Of a DNA stretch of 64,000 bases, positions 10,301 through 22,300 are shown one piece after another (within the stretch, counting starts at the first letter, position 1; each line of letters opens with the position of its first letter). A model generated the notes under the pieces. That model saw only the letters and a list, made by a program, of their open reading frames with translations. It did no database searches and was not told where the DNA came from. The stretch comes from Ochotona curzoniae. Lineage: Eukaryota; Chordata; Mammalia; Lagomorpha; Ochotonidae. Made by a program: the position numbers and the translations under genes. The stretch spans positions 766,001 through 830,000 of the forward strand of contig NW_024466421.1 in NCBI RefSeq assembly GCF_017591425.1. Direction: 5' to 3'.

Positions 10301-13300
10301 CGCTGGGCGGTGTCGGGAGGTTGCTGAGCACTCCTGCTGCCCCCTCCCTCCCTTCCTCGCCCCTCCCTGGGGCCTTCCTCTGCTGTCAGGCTGCCAGGGG
10401 CATGCACACCCCCTCTGACCTCACCCCTCCCTTAGCCTCCCACACTGTGCCAAGACCTGCTGTCTTTCAGAGTCTAGCTCCCACCTCTGCCCCCGACTCG
10501 TTGGGGCTCCTGCATGAGACAAGCCCCACAGGCAGAGGCCCGCTTTGCTCCGCTGCCCCATCTGGCAGCCACTGGGGCTCGGCATGTGGCAGAGAGGGGG
10601 TGCCCTCATTTGGGCTTGGTGCCCGATCCTAGGCAGTCAGGTCCCAGGGCAGCCCTGTCCCCAGCAGCTCACTCAAGGAGGTGGCCTGATGCCCCAGGCA
10701 AGCCCTGAGAACCCCAGGGTGCAGGGGGGATGGTGGGCCTTGCATGGGGGTGCTGGGAGTGCAGGGGGGATGGTGGGCCTTGCATGGGAGTGCAGAGGGG
10801 ATGGTGGGCCTTGCATGAGGGTGCTGGGAGTGCAGGGGGGATGGTGGGCCTTGCATGGGAGTGCAGAGGGGATGGTGGGCCTTGCATGAGGGTGCTGGGA
10901 GTGCAGGGGGGATGGTGGGCCTTGCATGGGAGTGCAGGGGGGATAGTAGGCCTTGCATGGGGGTGCTGGGAGTGCAGGGGAGATGGTGGGCCTTGCATGG
11001 AGGTGCTGGGAGCGAGCACAGGGGGGATGGTGGGCCTTGCATGGGAGTGCTGGGAGTGCAGGATGTGATGGTGGGCCTTGCATGGGGGTGCTGGAAGTGC
11101 AGGGGGGATGGTGGGCCTTGCATGGGGGTGCTGGGAATGCAGGGTGTGATGGTGGGTCTTTCATGGGGGTGCTCGGAGCTCAGGGGGGATGGTGGGCCTT
11201 TCATGGGGGTGCTGGGAGCGCAGGGGGGATGGTGGGCCTTGCATGGGGGTGCTGGGAGCTCAAGGGGGATGGTGGGCCTTGCATGGGGGTGCTGGGAGCT
11301 CAGGGGGGGTGGTGGGCCTTGCATGGGGGTGCTGGGAGCTCAGGGGGGATGGTGGGCCTTGCATGGGGGTGCTGGGAGTGCAGGCCTCCTCCACTCCATC
11401 TGTGTGGTGCTGAGCACATGGTGTCCCGCGGTGGGGTGCTGGCTCCAGCCCTCTGCCCAGCAGGAGGCTCACCAGAGAGAGTGCCCTTCATGCGGTGTGG
11501 GTTTAGCAGGGCTCAAAGTCACGCCCCCTTGAAGAAGTGGGAACAGTACACCCCAAGTTTCTCCCTGGAATACGTCAAAGCTGAGGAGGGCGCCAACCCC
11601 CCAGGTCCTGTGTGCAGGTGTGGGGTGCTGAACCCCCCCAGGTCCTGTGTTCAGGTGTGGGGTGCTGAACCCCCCCAGGTCCTGTGTGCAGGTGGTGGGG
11701 TGCTGAACCCCCCCAGGTCCTGTGTGCAGGTGGTGGGGTGCTGAACCCCCCAGGTCCTGTGTGCAGGTGTGGGGTGCTGAACCCCCCCAAGGTCCTGTGT
11801 GCAGGTGGTGGGGTGCTGAACCCCCCCAGGTCCTGTGTGCAGGTGGTGGGGTGCTGAACCCCCCCAGGTCCCGTGTGCAGGTGGTGGGGTGCTGAAACCC
11901 CCCAAGGTCCTGTGTGCAGGTGGTGGGGTGCTGAACCCCACCAAGGTCCTGTGTGCAGGTGGTGGGGTGCTGAACCCCCCCAAGGTCCCGTGTGCAGGTG
12001 GTGGGGTGCTGAAACCCCCCAAGGTCCTGTGTGCAGGTGGTGGGGTGCCAATCCCCCCCAGGTCCCATGTGCTGGTGATGGTGGGGTTGGGCCTCCCCAA
12101 GGTCTCGTGTGCAGGTGGTGGGGTACTGAGGTTGTTGGAGCCCCAGAGTCTCACCCCACGACCTTATGGGGCTGTGGGGGCTTAGTCCAGCCGAGTCCCC
12201 AGGAGCTCTGGCTGGGGAGCAGGTCTGCAGGTGTCAGACCTGCTGGCCGTGACCACCTGCTCTGTTCTGTGGTCCCTGGCAGGTGCCTGGGAAGGGACAG
12301 CTATGTGGGAAGTGGGTCTGTAGTGGGGAATGTAGGAGTGTGGCTGCCCCAGCTCTGAGCATGGCGAGCATGGGGTCTGTCTTCTCCCATGCCTCCCCCA
12401 GTCCTCAGCATCCACAAGCTTCCAGCCAGCGGTGCCACGGACATCAGCTTCCCCATGAAGGGCTGGCGGGCCTCAGGCGACTGGGCCAAGGTCCCCGAGG
12501 ACAGGGTCACTGTGTCCAAGAGTGTCTTCTCCACGGGGCTGGCAGGTGAGTACCCCGGGCCGAGCCCTGCCTGGGAGGTGCCTCCGGTGGTCCAGACAGG
12601 CAGGGTCACTGTCATTTCTGAGCGCCCCCTTGTCCAGGGAGCCCTCTCCACAGGCAGTAGCCCTGGCAAAGGGGCCAAATCAGGGCCACCAGAGGGAGGG
12701 ACGTGGGGAGCCACCCTAGCTCCCCCACAGCCCTGCGTCCCTGGGAAGCAGCAAAGATGGGGTCCAGGCTGGAGGACAGCGGGCCAGAGGATGGGCTGAC
12801 GCTGGGCTCCCTCCCAGAGGCTGACGACTCGTCTGTGTTCGTGGTTGGCACCGTGCTCTACCGGAACCTGGGCAGCTTCCTGGCCTTGCAGAGGTGGGCA
12901 GCGTGGGCAGCATGGGCAGGGCCCCGAGAGGCCGGCGGGGGGCCCGAGAGGCCGGCGGGAGACCGTGGGGGTGGAGGGCTGGGCTCGGCGGGAGCCCAGG
13001 GGTGCTGGGAGGAAGGCTGGGCATGCCCTGGGCCAGCACTGACCCTACAGCGCCTCTCTCATCCTGCCAGGAACACAACCGTCCTGAACTCCAAGGTCAT
13101 CTCGGTGACTGTGAAACCCCCTCCTCGCTCCCTGCTCACCCCCTTGGAGATCGAGTTTGCCCACATGTACAACGTGAGTGGCTTCCGTGAGCATGCGTGT
13201 GTGTTGTCCCGCCGGGTCCTGCGTGAGCAGTGCCTGCACTCGCACTTCCAGGCCGTCAGCCCTCAGGCACCACGCCACAGTGAGGGGGGACTGTGGGCGG

Positions 13301-16300
13301 GGAGCCAGAGGCTCTGGGTGTGGTGCCTGAGGTCTCAGGCTCAGCCGATGTCAGAGCTGTCTGAGGTGCCCTGCCCCCATGCCTGCTATCCCCAGGGAGG
13401 GGAGCGCCAGTGTGCCCCTGCCTTCCGGCCACATCCAGGAGCTGCGGCCTGGGTCCACCTCCCTGAACGGCAGGGTGCGTGGTGGCCAGCCTCCAGCTGT
13501 GTGGGCTCTGGTTCAGTGCCCAGAGCAGCCCCCCGAAAGCTTCCCACAGAGGGTGTAGGAAACCCCAGGGACTGCTCCCTCGGAGCCTCAAAGGAGCAGG
13601 GCTGGTTCCCAAGGGGGAGGTTTCCTGGGTGGCCTAGTCTGAAGAGGCAGCGCCAGGCCTGCAGCCCGCTGTGTGACCTGGGCGCCTACTCAGCCTCTCG
13701 GAGCCATGGCTCCCCTGGAAGCTCGTGGGGTTGGTAAGGACGGAGTCCTCGCCGTAGCCGGCTAGACCTGTGACCAGCCTGCCTGGGGACGGAGCAGGCA
13801 GCAGCCGTGTGAGGCCGCCTGGGGGTGGGGAGTGAGGCACGCCCACTCTGGCCATGCAGCTCTGCTGTCCATGCTTGCATGGCCCCCGCACAGGCAGCCC
13901 TGACAGGCCCCTCTCTCCCAGGGTACCACCAACCAGACCTGCATCCTGTGGGATGAGACCGATACGTAAGTCCGCCCGGCTCTGAGGCTGAGGGCTTTGG
14001 GGTGGGGGACAGACCCAGGGGCCACGGGGCTGGTTTGGGGCTGGAGGGGGCGTCCCCTGTCCATTACATTGTCCTGGGCCCACCTCCCACCTGACTCCAA
14101 GACACATAGGGGAGGAACTAGGAGGTGCAGCTCTGTCCCCATGGGGCCATCGTGGCCTGGTCCCCTATCCTGGCCAGAGCAGGCCAGGAGCTGTGGTTCA
14201 GGGCACTCACACGGGGCTGGACTTCAGGGCCCTTGGGGACTTGGCATGGCCATGTGGCCAGCTGCTGTGTGCCCAGGTCCTTATCAAACCCTGTTCTGGC
14301 GCCAGCCACTCCCTGGCGCCATGGCACCATGACAGCCAAGGAGACTCTTGTCCCAGCCCCAAGTGGCCACCTGGGGAGGGAGGAGGCCGTGCGAGGCTGA
14401 CAGCATTGTGACCTGGGGAAAGTTGAGTGGCTGTGTCTCGGCAGGCCGGGGGTCTGTGTGGTGGGGCGTGTGGCTAGGACTGAGCTCCCCAGCTGCATCC
14501 TTCTGCATCCCTTGGCCCTGCGTCCTGTCCTTGCCTTTCTTGGGCTAGTCAGTGCGGCATGGTCAGCTTGGCCACCCCTCACACCCTGAGCAGCGCTGGC
14601 TGTGTCCTGTGAGCTCAGGAATGGCAGCAGTACAGCTGAGAGGGGCACAGATCGTCACAGTGCTGGGGGAGGCCAGGGCACAGGGCTGTGTCCCGGTGTC
14701 CACTGTGAGGCTGGGGGATCCAAGCTGTCCCCCGCCATCTGCCCATCCCCGAGGACCTGGCTGCTGATGGATAGCACTGTGTTCCCGGAGGCCCAACACC
14801 TCAAGGTGCGTCTGGGGCAGGGGCTGGCTGTGGCAGAGGTTGTGCCCAGGATGGCTCCTGGGACAGCAGGGCCAAAGCCAAGCAGGAAGCACCTGACCCG
14901 CCCCCCACCCGGCTGCCTTGTCCCACCTCTGGCCAGGGGACTCACTGTCCCCGCCCCCGAGGATCTCCTGCCCTGAGGTCAGGATTGGCTGCTGCTTGGG
15001 GGTGGCGGGGTGAGGGCTGGCCTGGGGTACGGCCCCCAAGGTACGGCTCAGCACCAGGGAGCTTGTGGGACCAGGCCCTGCCCCCCCCCGGGCAGCACAG
15101 CCCTGCACCCCCACGTTCCTGCCTTGGGCCCAGCCAAGGCCGGGAAGCGGGGTGTTGCTAGAAGGCTGTGTGTGGCTCTGCAGCCTGGGAGTCAGCAGAG
15201 GCTGTAGTGAGGGAGCTGGAGGTGAGGCAGGAAGGTGGGTAAGGGGGCGGAGTCACTGGGGAAGGAGGGTGTGGGCAAGAGGAGGCCTGGGCGCATAGAG
15301 GGGTGAGGTGGGCAGCTGTGTCCTGGGCCTAATGCTGCTGCCAGCTGGGCAGCCTGGGCAGCAGTGCAGATGCTGCTGAGGCAGTCACTGGCCACACAGA
15401 GGTGGACAGCAGGTGGACAGATGGACGGGTAGTGGGCGCAGGGATGGGTGAGAAGGGGGAGGACCCTGTGTCTCCGGAGCAGTGGTGCCCATGGTCCTGA
15501 AGGGACAGCTCCCGGGCCCTCTCCGGGAGAAGCTGCAGCACCCACAGGCCAGCACAGGCCAGGTGCTTGGAGGCCAGCTGCCTGGCTGCCACCCAGAGTG
15601 GTTCTACCAAGGCCCAGTGTTGGGACAAGGTACAGGCTCAAGGAGGGGTGGGCACCTCATGCTCTCAGAGCCCCCAGGCAGCTGACATGCAGCCAGCCAG
15701 GCACATCCCTGAGTGCTGGGCTCTCCTGGTGTGGGCCTTCTGCCACTGGGACCTGCTGGCCCAGCTCCCACTCCTCCACCCTCAGCTCTCTGCTGGAGCC
15801 AGGTCATGGCCAGGCAGGGTCAGATGCTCAGTGTGTGGTGCGTGAACCCATTTCACAGCCTGGGAGGCTGAGGCTCAGGGCACCCACTGAGACAAGTGCC
15901 AGGTCCCCGTCAGGGCTGCACTCTCTGTGTGGATCCCAGCTACGGCTCCACCAGGCATGGGGCCATGGCTCTACACGTCTGGGTCTCCCTGCGGTCCCTT
16001 CTCCTGGTTTTCTCAGAGAGGGCAGCGAGGAGCCAGGCTGAGGGGGAGGGGACGCTGAGCGGAAGAGAGACTTGGCAGAGACCCCAGGTCTCTGTCAGCA
16101 GCATGTTCTCAGCCCCGTTTCTCCCACAGCGGCCAGTTCCTGACTGGGCAGGGGGCCGGGCGTGGGCAGGACCAGTACAGACCTCCCGTCTGATGGCCTG
16201 GGGATCACAGCAGAGGAAGGGGTGCTGGGAGGCCTCGGCCCCAGGCGGTGCCCCCCCTTTCTAACCGCTCCCCTGCAAGGGCCTCTGTTAGGCCCACGCT

Positions 16301-19300
16301 GCAGGTTCTGAGAGGGCTGGGCTGACCCCACAACTGCCTGCTGCTGCTCCTTGCTCCCACAAGGGCCCTTCTGCCCATGCCACAGGCCTCCTCCTGCCAC
16401 TCGCAGTGCCTGACCTTGAGTTCCCAACATGCTTGGTGTCTGTCCTCCTGGAGCAGCCACATTTGCAGCAGAGTGCAGACCTTTGACAGCTGGCCCAGGG
16501 TGGAACGTGAGACCCTCGGGGTGCTGAGGCTGCCGATCTCAGAGATGTCACATCCCGCTGGGGACAGGCCCTGCACACAGGTGGTGGGGGTCCTGCGATG
16601 CCCAGGCCCGGCCACCCCTCTCCCAGGGAGGGAAGGTCAGGCAGCCTGCCCAGCAGGGGACTGCAAGCTCCTGGCCAGAGGGTCCGTGAGCGTCCATAGC
16701 CTGACATGCCCTTGCCAGCAGCTCAGAGTCCCTGGCTCTGCCCATGCTGACTGGGCAGCGCTGGGCCTCAGCGTCCTCAGCTGCAGCCCAGCACGTCAAG
16801 GTCCCTGTAGGGGGAGAGGATCTCCACCCTCCCCTGTCCTGCCCAGGGAGAGGCCCCAGCCCTGCCAGGAGCGAGGCCCCCATGAGGCTGGACAGCCAAG
16901 GGGCCCTGCCTCCCCCAACATCGCAGACTCCCTGTCCACACTGCCTCAGCATCTCGCAGATGTCCCCATCCACCTAAAGCCTGTGCCAGGAGAGGCAGCC
17001 GTAGGCACATACACCTGGGACATGGGCCTCACTTCCTGATCCTGTCCTTTCCAATACGGTGGGCGTGGGTCCCAGCTGCCTCCTAGGACCCTGTCCCCCA
17101 CATCTCACGCCAGGCTGCTGTGCTGAGTGGCCAGGATGGGGAGGGTGCCGACAGGTGGATTCTGGAGTCAGCAGCAGGCACCCTCTTGGGACCAACCAGG
17201 GACTGAGAATGTCCCAGTGAGAGGTGAGGTCAGTGACCAGGTCAGGATCTGAATCCTGGCACCAGAGGCAGCCAGGCAGAGATGGGGCCATGGGAGGACA
17301 GAGTGAGCTGAGCTCTGTTGCCTGGAACTGGTCCACTGGCAGTCCTGACAGGTGCACATGGCCCAGGCCTCAGGCTAGACTCCTCGGTTGGCCTCACAGC
17401 CCTGTCTGCAGGGTCCTGGGTCCCAGCTGCAGCTGGGTAGCATCCAGGGGTGGAGTGACGGGCTCCTCATATCCATGTGGCCCTTGGCAACCTTGAGAGG
17501 CAAGGCAAAGGCAGGGGAGGCTTCAGGGTCTGAGCTGGGGGATGCAAATGGAAATGTGGGCCCATTGCCCACTGCTCTGCAGTTGGTAGCCCTCTGACTG
17601 CTAAACGTGCAGCCTGGAAGTTGTCATTCAAACTCTGACTTCCCGGGAGGCTTGGCAGCTGCAGCCATGCCATGGCCCAGGGAGTTCTTGTCTATGCATG
17701 GGCAGCTAGGCGTGGGAGGGCAAGATGTTACTGGACTCAAGCAGGACACCACTTCAGCAAGGAGTGCGGCTGTCACCTGCTTGAACCTGGCACTATGCTT
17801 GGGGGACAGGTCAGTACATCAGACTGCGGTATATGGGCCCGCCTAGGATCAGGCTGCCAGTGTGTGTGGGAGAGGCAGTACTTAGGCCTCCTGCAGGAGT
17901 GTGCCCTACATGTGGCACCAGGACTACACTTGTTGCTGAGGCTCTGGGGCTGTTGGTGAGCATGGTGGTTGGTGGTGGTAGAGACAGCAATGAAGGCTGT
18001 GGTAATGGTTGTTGGTAAGAATGGTACCTATGATGATTAATAATGCTGATGGAGACAGTAGTGCCATGGGGCAAAGTGCAATTGTATTAGAGTTTACGCT
18101 GATGTGTGGCATAGAGCAAAAAGTGTAGATTACTATGCTAATAATGCAGGATGGTGTGACCACCTTAGTGAGGCAGGGCGGTGTGATCACTTAGTGAGGC
18201 AGGGCGGTGTGATCACTTAGTGAGGCAGGGCGGTGTGATCACTTAGTGAGGCAGGGTGCTGTGATCACTTAGTGAGGCAGGGCAGTGTGATCACTTAGTG
18301 AGGCAGGGCGGTGTGATCACTTAGTGAGGCAGGGCGGTGTGATCACTTAGTGAGGCAGGGCGGTGTGATCACTTAGTGAGGCAGGGCGGTGTGATCACTT
18401 AGGAAGGGTGGTGTGATCGGTGTGATCACCTTAGTGAGGCAGGGCGGTGTGATCACTTAGGCAGGGTGGTGTGATCGGTGTGATCACCTTAGTGAGGCAG
18501 GGCAGTGTGATCACTTAGTGAGGCAGGGCGTGGTGTGATCACCTTGGTGACGCAGGGCAGTGTGATCACTTAGTGAGTCAGGGCGGTGTGATCACTTAGT
18601 GAGGCAGGGTGCTGTGATCACTTAGTGAGGCAGGGCAGTGTGATCACTTAGTGAGGCAGGGTGGTGTGATCACTTAGTGAGGCAGGGTGGTGTGATCGGT
18701 GTGATCACTTAGTGAGTCAGGGCAGTGTGATCACTTAGTGAGTCAGGGCAGTGTGATCACTTAGTGAGGTAGGGCGGTGTGATCGGTGTGATCACTTAGT
18801 GAGTCAGGGTGGTGTGATCACTTAGTGAGGCAGGGTGGTGTGATCTGTGTGATCACCTTAGTGAGGCAGGGCAGTGTGATCACTTAGTGAGGCAGGGCGG
18901 TGTGATCACTTAGTGAGTCAGGACCGTGTGATCACTTAGTGAGGCAGGGTGCTGTGATCACTTAGTGAGGCAGGGCAGTGTGATCACTTAGTGAGGCAGG
19001 GTGCTGTGATCACTTAGTGAGGCAGGGCGGTGTGATCACTTAGTGAGGCAGGGTGCTGTGATCACTTAGTGAGGCAGGGCAGTGTGATCACTTAGTGAGG
19101 CAGGGTGGTGTGATCACTTAGTGAGGCAGGGTGGTGTGATCGGTGTGATCACTTAGTCAGGGCAGTGTGATCACTTAGTGAGGTAGGGCGGTGTGATCGG
19201 TGTGATCACTTAGTGAGGCAGGGCGGTGTGATCACTTAGTGAGTCAGGACCGTGTGATCACTTAGTGAGGCAGGGTGGTGTGATCACTTAGTGAGGCAGG

Positions 19301-22300
19301 GTGCTGGTGATTTTGTAATAATGACTTGGTGGTGATTTTGAGGTGACTGCCATCTGAACAGTAGTGTTTGTGTTTGTGGCGACGCAGGCTCGGTGGGGTG
19401 CAGTGTGTGGTGTCGCAGCTCGGTGGGGTGCAGTGTGTGGTGATGCAGGCTGTGGGGTGAAGTGTGTGGTGATGCAGGCTGTGGGGTGCAGTGTGTGGTG
19501 TCGCAGGCTCGGTGGGGTGCAGTGTGTGGTGATGCAGGCTCGGTGGGGTGCAGTGTGTGGTGTCGCAGGCTCGGTGGGGTGCAGTGTGTGGTGTCGCAGG
19601 CTCGGTGGGGTGCAGTGTGTGGTGATGCAGGCCCGGTGGGGTGCAGTGTGTGGTGTTGCAGGCTCGGTGGGGTGCAGTGTGTGGTGTTGCAGGCTCGGTG
19701 GGGTGCAGTGTTTGTGGTGTCGCAGGCTGTGGGGTGCAGTGTGTGGTGATGCAGGCTCGGTGGGGTGCAGTGTGTGGTGACGCAGGCTCGGTGGGGTGCA
19801 GTGTGTGGTGATGCAGGCTCGGTGGGGTGCAGTGTGAGGTGATGCAGGCTCGGTGGGGTGCAGTGTGTGGTGTCGCAGGCTCGGTGGGGTGCAGTGTGTG
19901 GTGTCGCAGGCTCGGTGGGGTGCAGTGTGTGGTGTCGCAGGCTCGGTGGGGTGCAGTGTGAGGTGACGCAGGCTGTGGGGTGCAGTGTGTGGTGATGCAG
20001 GCTCGGTGGGGTGCAGTGTGTGGTGATGCAGGCTCGGTGGGGTGCAGTGTGTGGTGTTGCAGGCTCGGTGGGGTGCAGTGTGTGGTGATGCAGGCTGTGG
20101 GGTGCAGTGTGTGGTGTCGCAGGCTCGGTGGGGTGCAGTGTGTGGTGTCGCAGGCTCGGTGGGGTGCAGTGTGAGGTGACGCAGGCTGTGGGGTGCAGTG
20201 TGTGGTGATGCAGGCTCGGTGGGGTGCAGTGTGAGGTGATGCAGGCTCGGTGGGGTGCAGTGTGTGGTGTCGCAGGCTCGGTGGGGTGCAGTGTGTGGTG
20301 TCGCAGGCTCGGTGGGGTGCAGTGTGAGGTGACGCAGGCTGTGGGGTGCAGTGTGTGGTGTTGCAGGCTCGGTGGGGTGCAGTGTGTGGTGTTGCAGGCT
20401 CGGTGGGGTGCAGTGTGTGGTGATGCAGGCTGTGGGGTGCAGTGTGTGGTGATGCAGGCTCGGTGGGGTGCAGTGTGTGGTGATGCAGGCTCGGTGGGGT
20501 GCAGTGTGTGGTGTCGCAGGCTGTGGGGTGCAGTGTGTGGTGTCGCAGGCTCGGTGGGGTGCAGTGTGTGGTGTCGCAGGCTCGGTGGGGTGCAGTGTGA
20601 GGTGATGCAGGCTCGGTGGGGTGCAGTGTGTGGTGATGCAGGCTCGGTGGGGTGCAGTGTGTGGTGTCGCAGGCTCGGTGGGGTGCAGTGTGTGGTGATG
20701 CAGGCTCGGTGGGGTGCAGTGTGAGGTGATGCAGGCCCGGTGGGGTGCAGTGTGTGGTGTCGCAGGCTCGGTGGGGTGCAGTGTGTGGTGTCGCAGGCTG
20801 TGGGGTGCAGTGTGTGGTGACGCAGGCTCGGTGGGGTGCAGTGTGAGGTGATGCAGGCTCGGTGGGGTGCAGTGTGAGGTGACGCAGGCTGTGGGGTGCA
20901 GTGTGTGGTGATGCAGGCTGTGGGGTGCAGTGTGTGGTGATGCAGGCTGTGGGGTGCAGTGTGTGGTGATGCAGGCTCGGTGGGGTGCAGTGTGTGGTGT
21001 CGCAGGCTCGGTGGGGTGCAGTGTGTGGTGATGCAGGCCCGGTGGGGTGCAGTGTGTGGTGTTGCAGGCTCGGTGGGGTGCAGTGTGTGGTGTTGCAGGC
21101 TCGGTGGGGTGCAGTGTTTGTGGTGTCGCAGGCTGTGGGGTGCAGTGTGTGGTGATGCAGGCTCGGTGGAGTGCAGTGTGTGGTGACGCAGGCTGTGGGG
21201 TGCAGTGTGTGGTGTCGCAGGCTGTGGGGTGCAGTGTGTGGTGTCGCAGGCTCGGTGGGGTGCAGTGTGTGGTGTCGCAGGCTGTGGGGTGCAGTGTGAG
21301 GTGATGCAGGCTCGGTGGGGTGCAGTGTGTGGTGACGCAGGCTGTGGGGTGCAGTGTGTGGTGATGCAGGCTGTGGGGTGCAGTGTGTGGTGTCGCAGGC
21401 TCGGTGGGGTGCAGTGTGTGGTGATGCAGGCTCGGTGGGGTGCAGTGTGTGGTGTCGCAGGCTCGGTGGGGTGCAGTGTGTGGTGTCGCAGGCTCGGTGG
21501 GGTGCAGTGTGTGGTGATGCAGGCCTGGTGGGGTGCAGTATGAGGTGATGCAGGCTCGGTGGGGTGCAGTGTGAGGTGTCGCAGGCTCGGTGGGGTGCAG
21601 TGTGTGGTGATGCAGGCTCGGTGGGGTGCAGTGTGTGGTGACGCAGGCTCGGTGGGGTGCAGTGTGTGGTGACGCAGGCTCGGTGGGGTGCAGTGTGTGG
21701 TGATGCAGGCTCGGTGGGGTGCAGTGTGTGGTGTCGCAGGCTCGGTGGGGTGCAGTGTGAGGTGATGCAGGTTCGGTGGGGTGTAGTGTTTGTGGTGTCG
21801 CAGGCTGTGGGGTGCAGTGTGTGGTGTTGCAGGCTCGGTGGGGTGCAGTGTGTGGTGTTGCAGGCTCGGTGGGGTGCAGTGTGTGGTGATGCAGGCTCGG
21901 TGGGGTGCAGTGTGTGGTGATGCAGGCTCGGTGGGGTGTAGTGTTTGTGGTGTCGCAGGCTGTGGGGTGCAGTGTGAGGTGACGCAGGCTTGGTGGGGTG
22001 CAGTGTGAGGTGATGCAGGCTCGGTGGGGTGCAGTGTGAGGTGACGCAGGCTTGGTGGGGTGTAGTGTTTGTGGTGTCGCAGGCTGTGGGGTGCAGTGTC
22101 CGTGGGGTACTCTGCACGCTTGTGTGATTTGTGTGTGATGTTCTCTTGGGTCATGCAGGTAGTGACCTAATTTTTGAGTTGGGACACCACGAGGGTGCTA
22201 ACATAACAGCTGTGAGGTGGTGTGCTGCTGGTTCCCAGTCCCCAGTCTGCTTGGGGTGTGCCTCAGAGCGTGACCTTCTCTGGGAGCGCACATGAGAGCC

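Larger units (their letters stand above)
8998..12401 (+). other. ADGRB1 intron 13, two minisatellites, no exon seen
   Basis: 3.4 kb. The first 1.7 kb is pyrimidine-rich, unique-looking sequence giving only Pro/Ser ORFs without splice logic; the rest is two adjacent minisatellites. Confidence 0.75.

Noticed and set aside
9540..10632. Pro/Ser-rich plus-strand ORFs up to 292 codons in intron 13
   Set aside because: Pyrimidine-rich intron open in several frames; no domain, no exon-like boundaries.
18152..19304. CRISPR-like regularly spaced repeats
   Set aside because: Direct tandem repetition with no unique spacers, in a vertebrate intron; a minisatellite.
19262..22154. Two minus-strand ORFs of more than 950 codons (His-Thr-Cys-Pro repeats)
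   Set aside because: Read through a 31-bp intronic minisatellite in two frames at once; repeat artefact.
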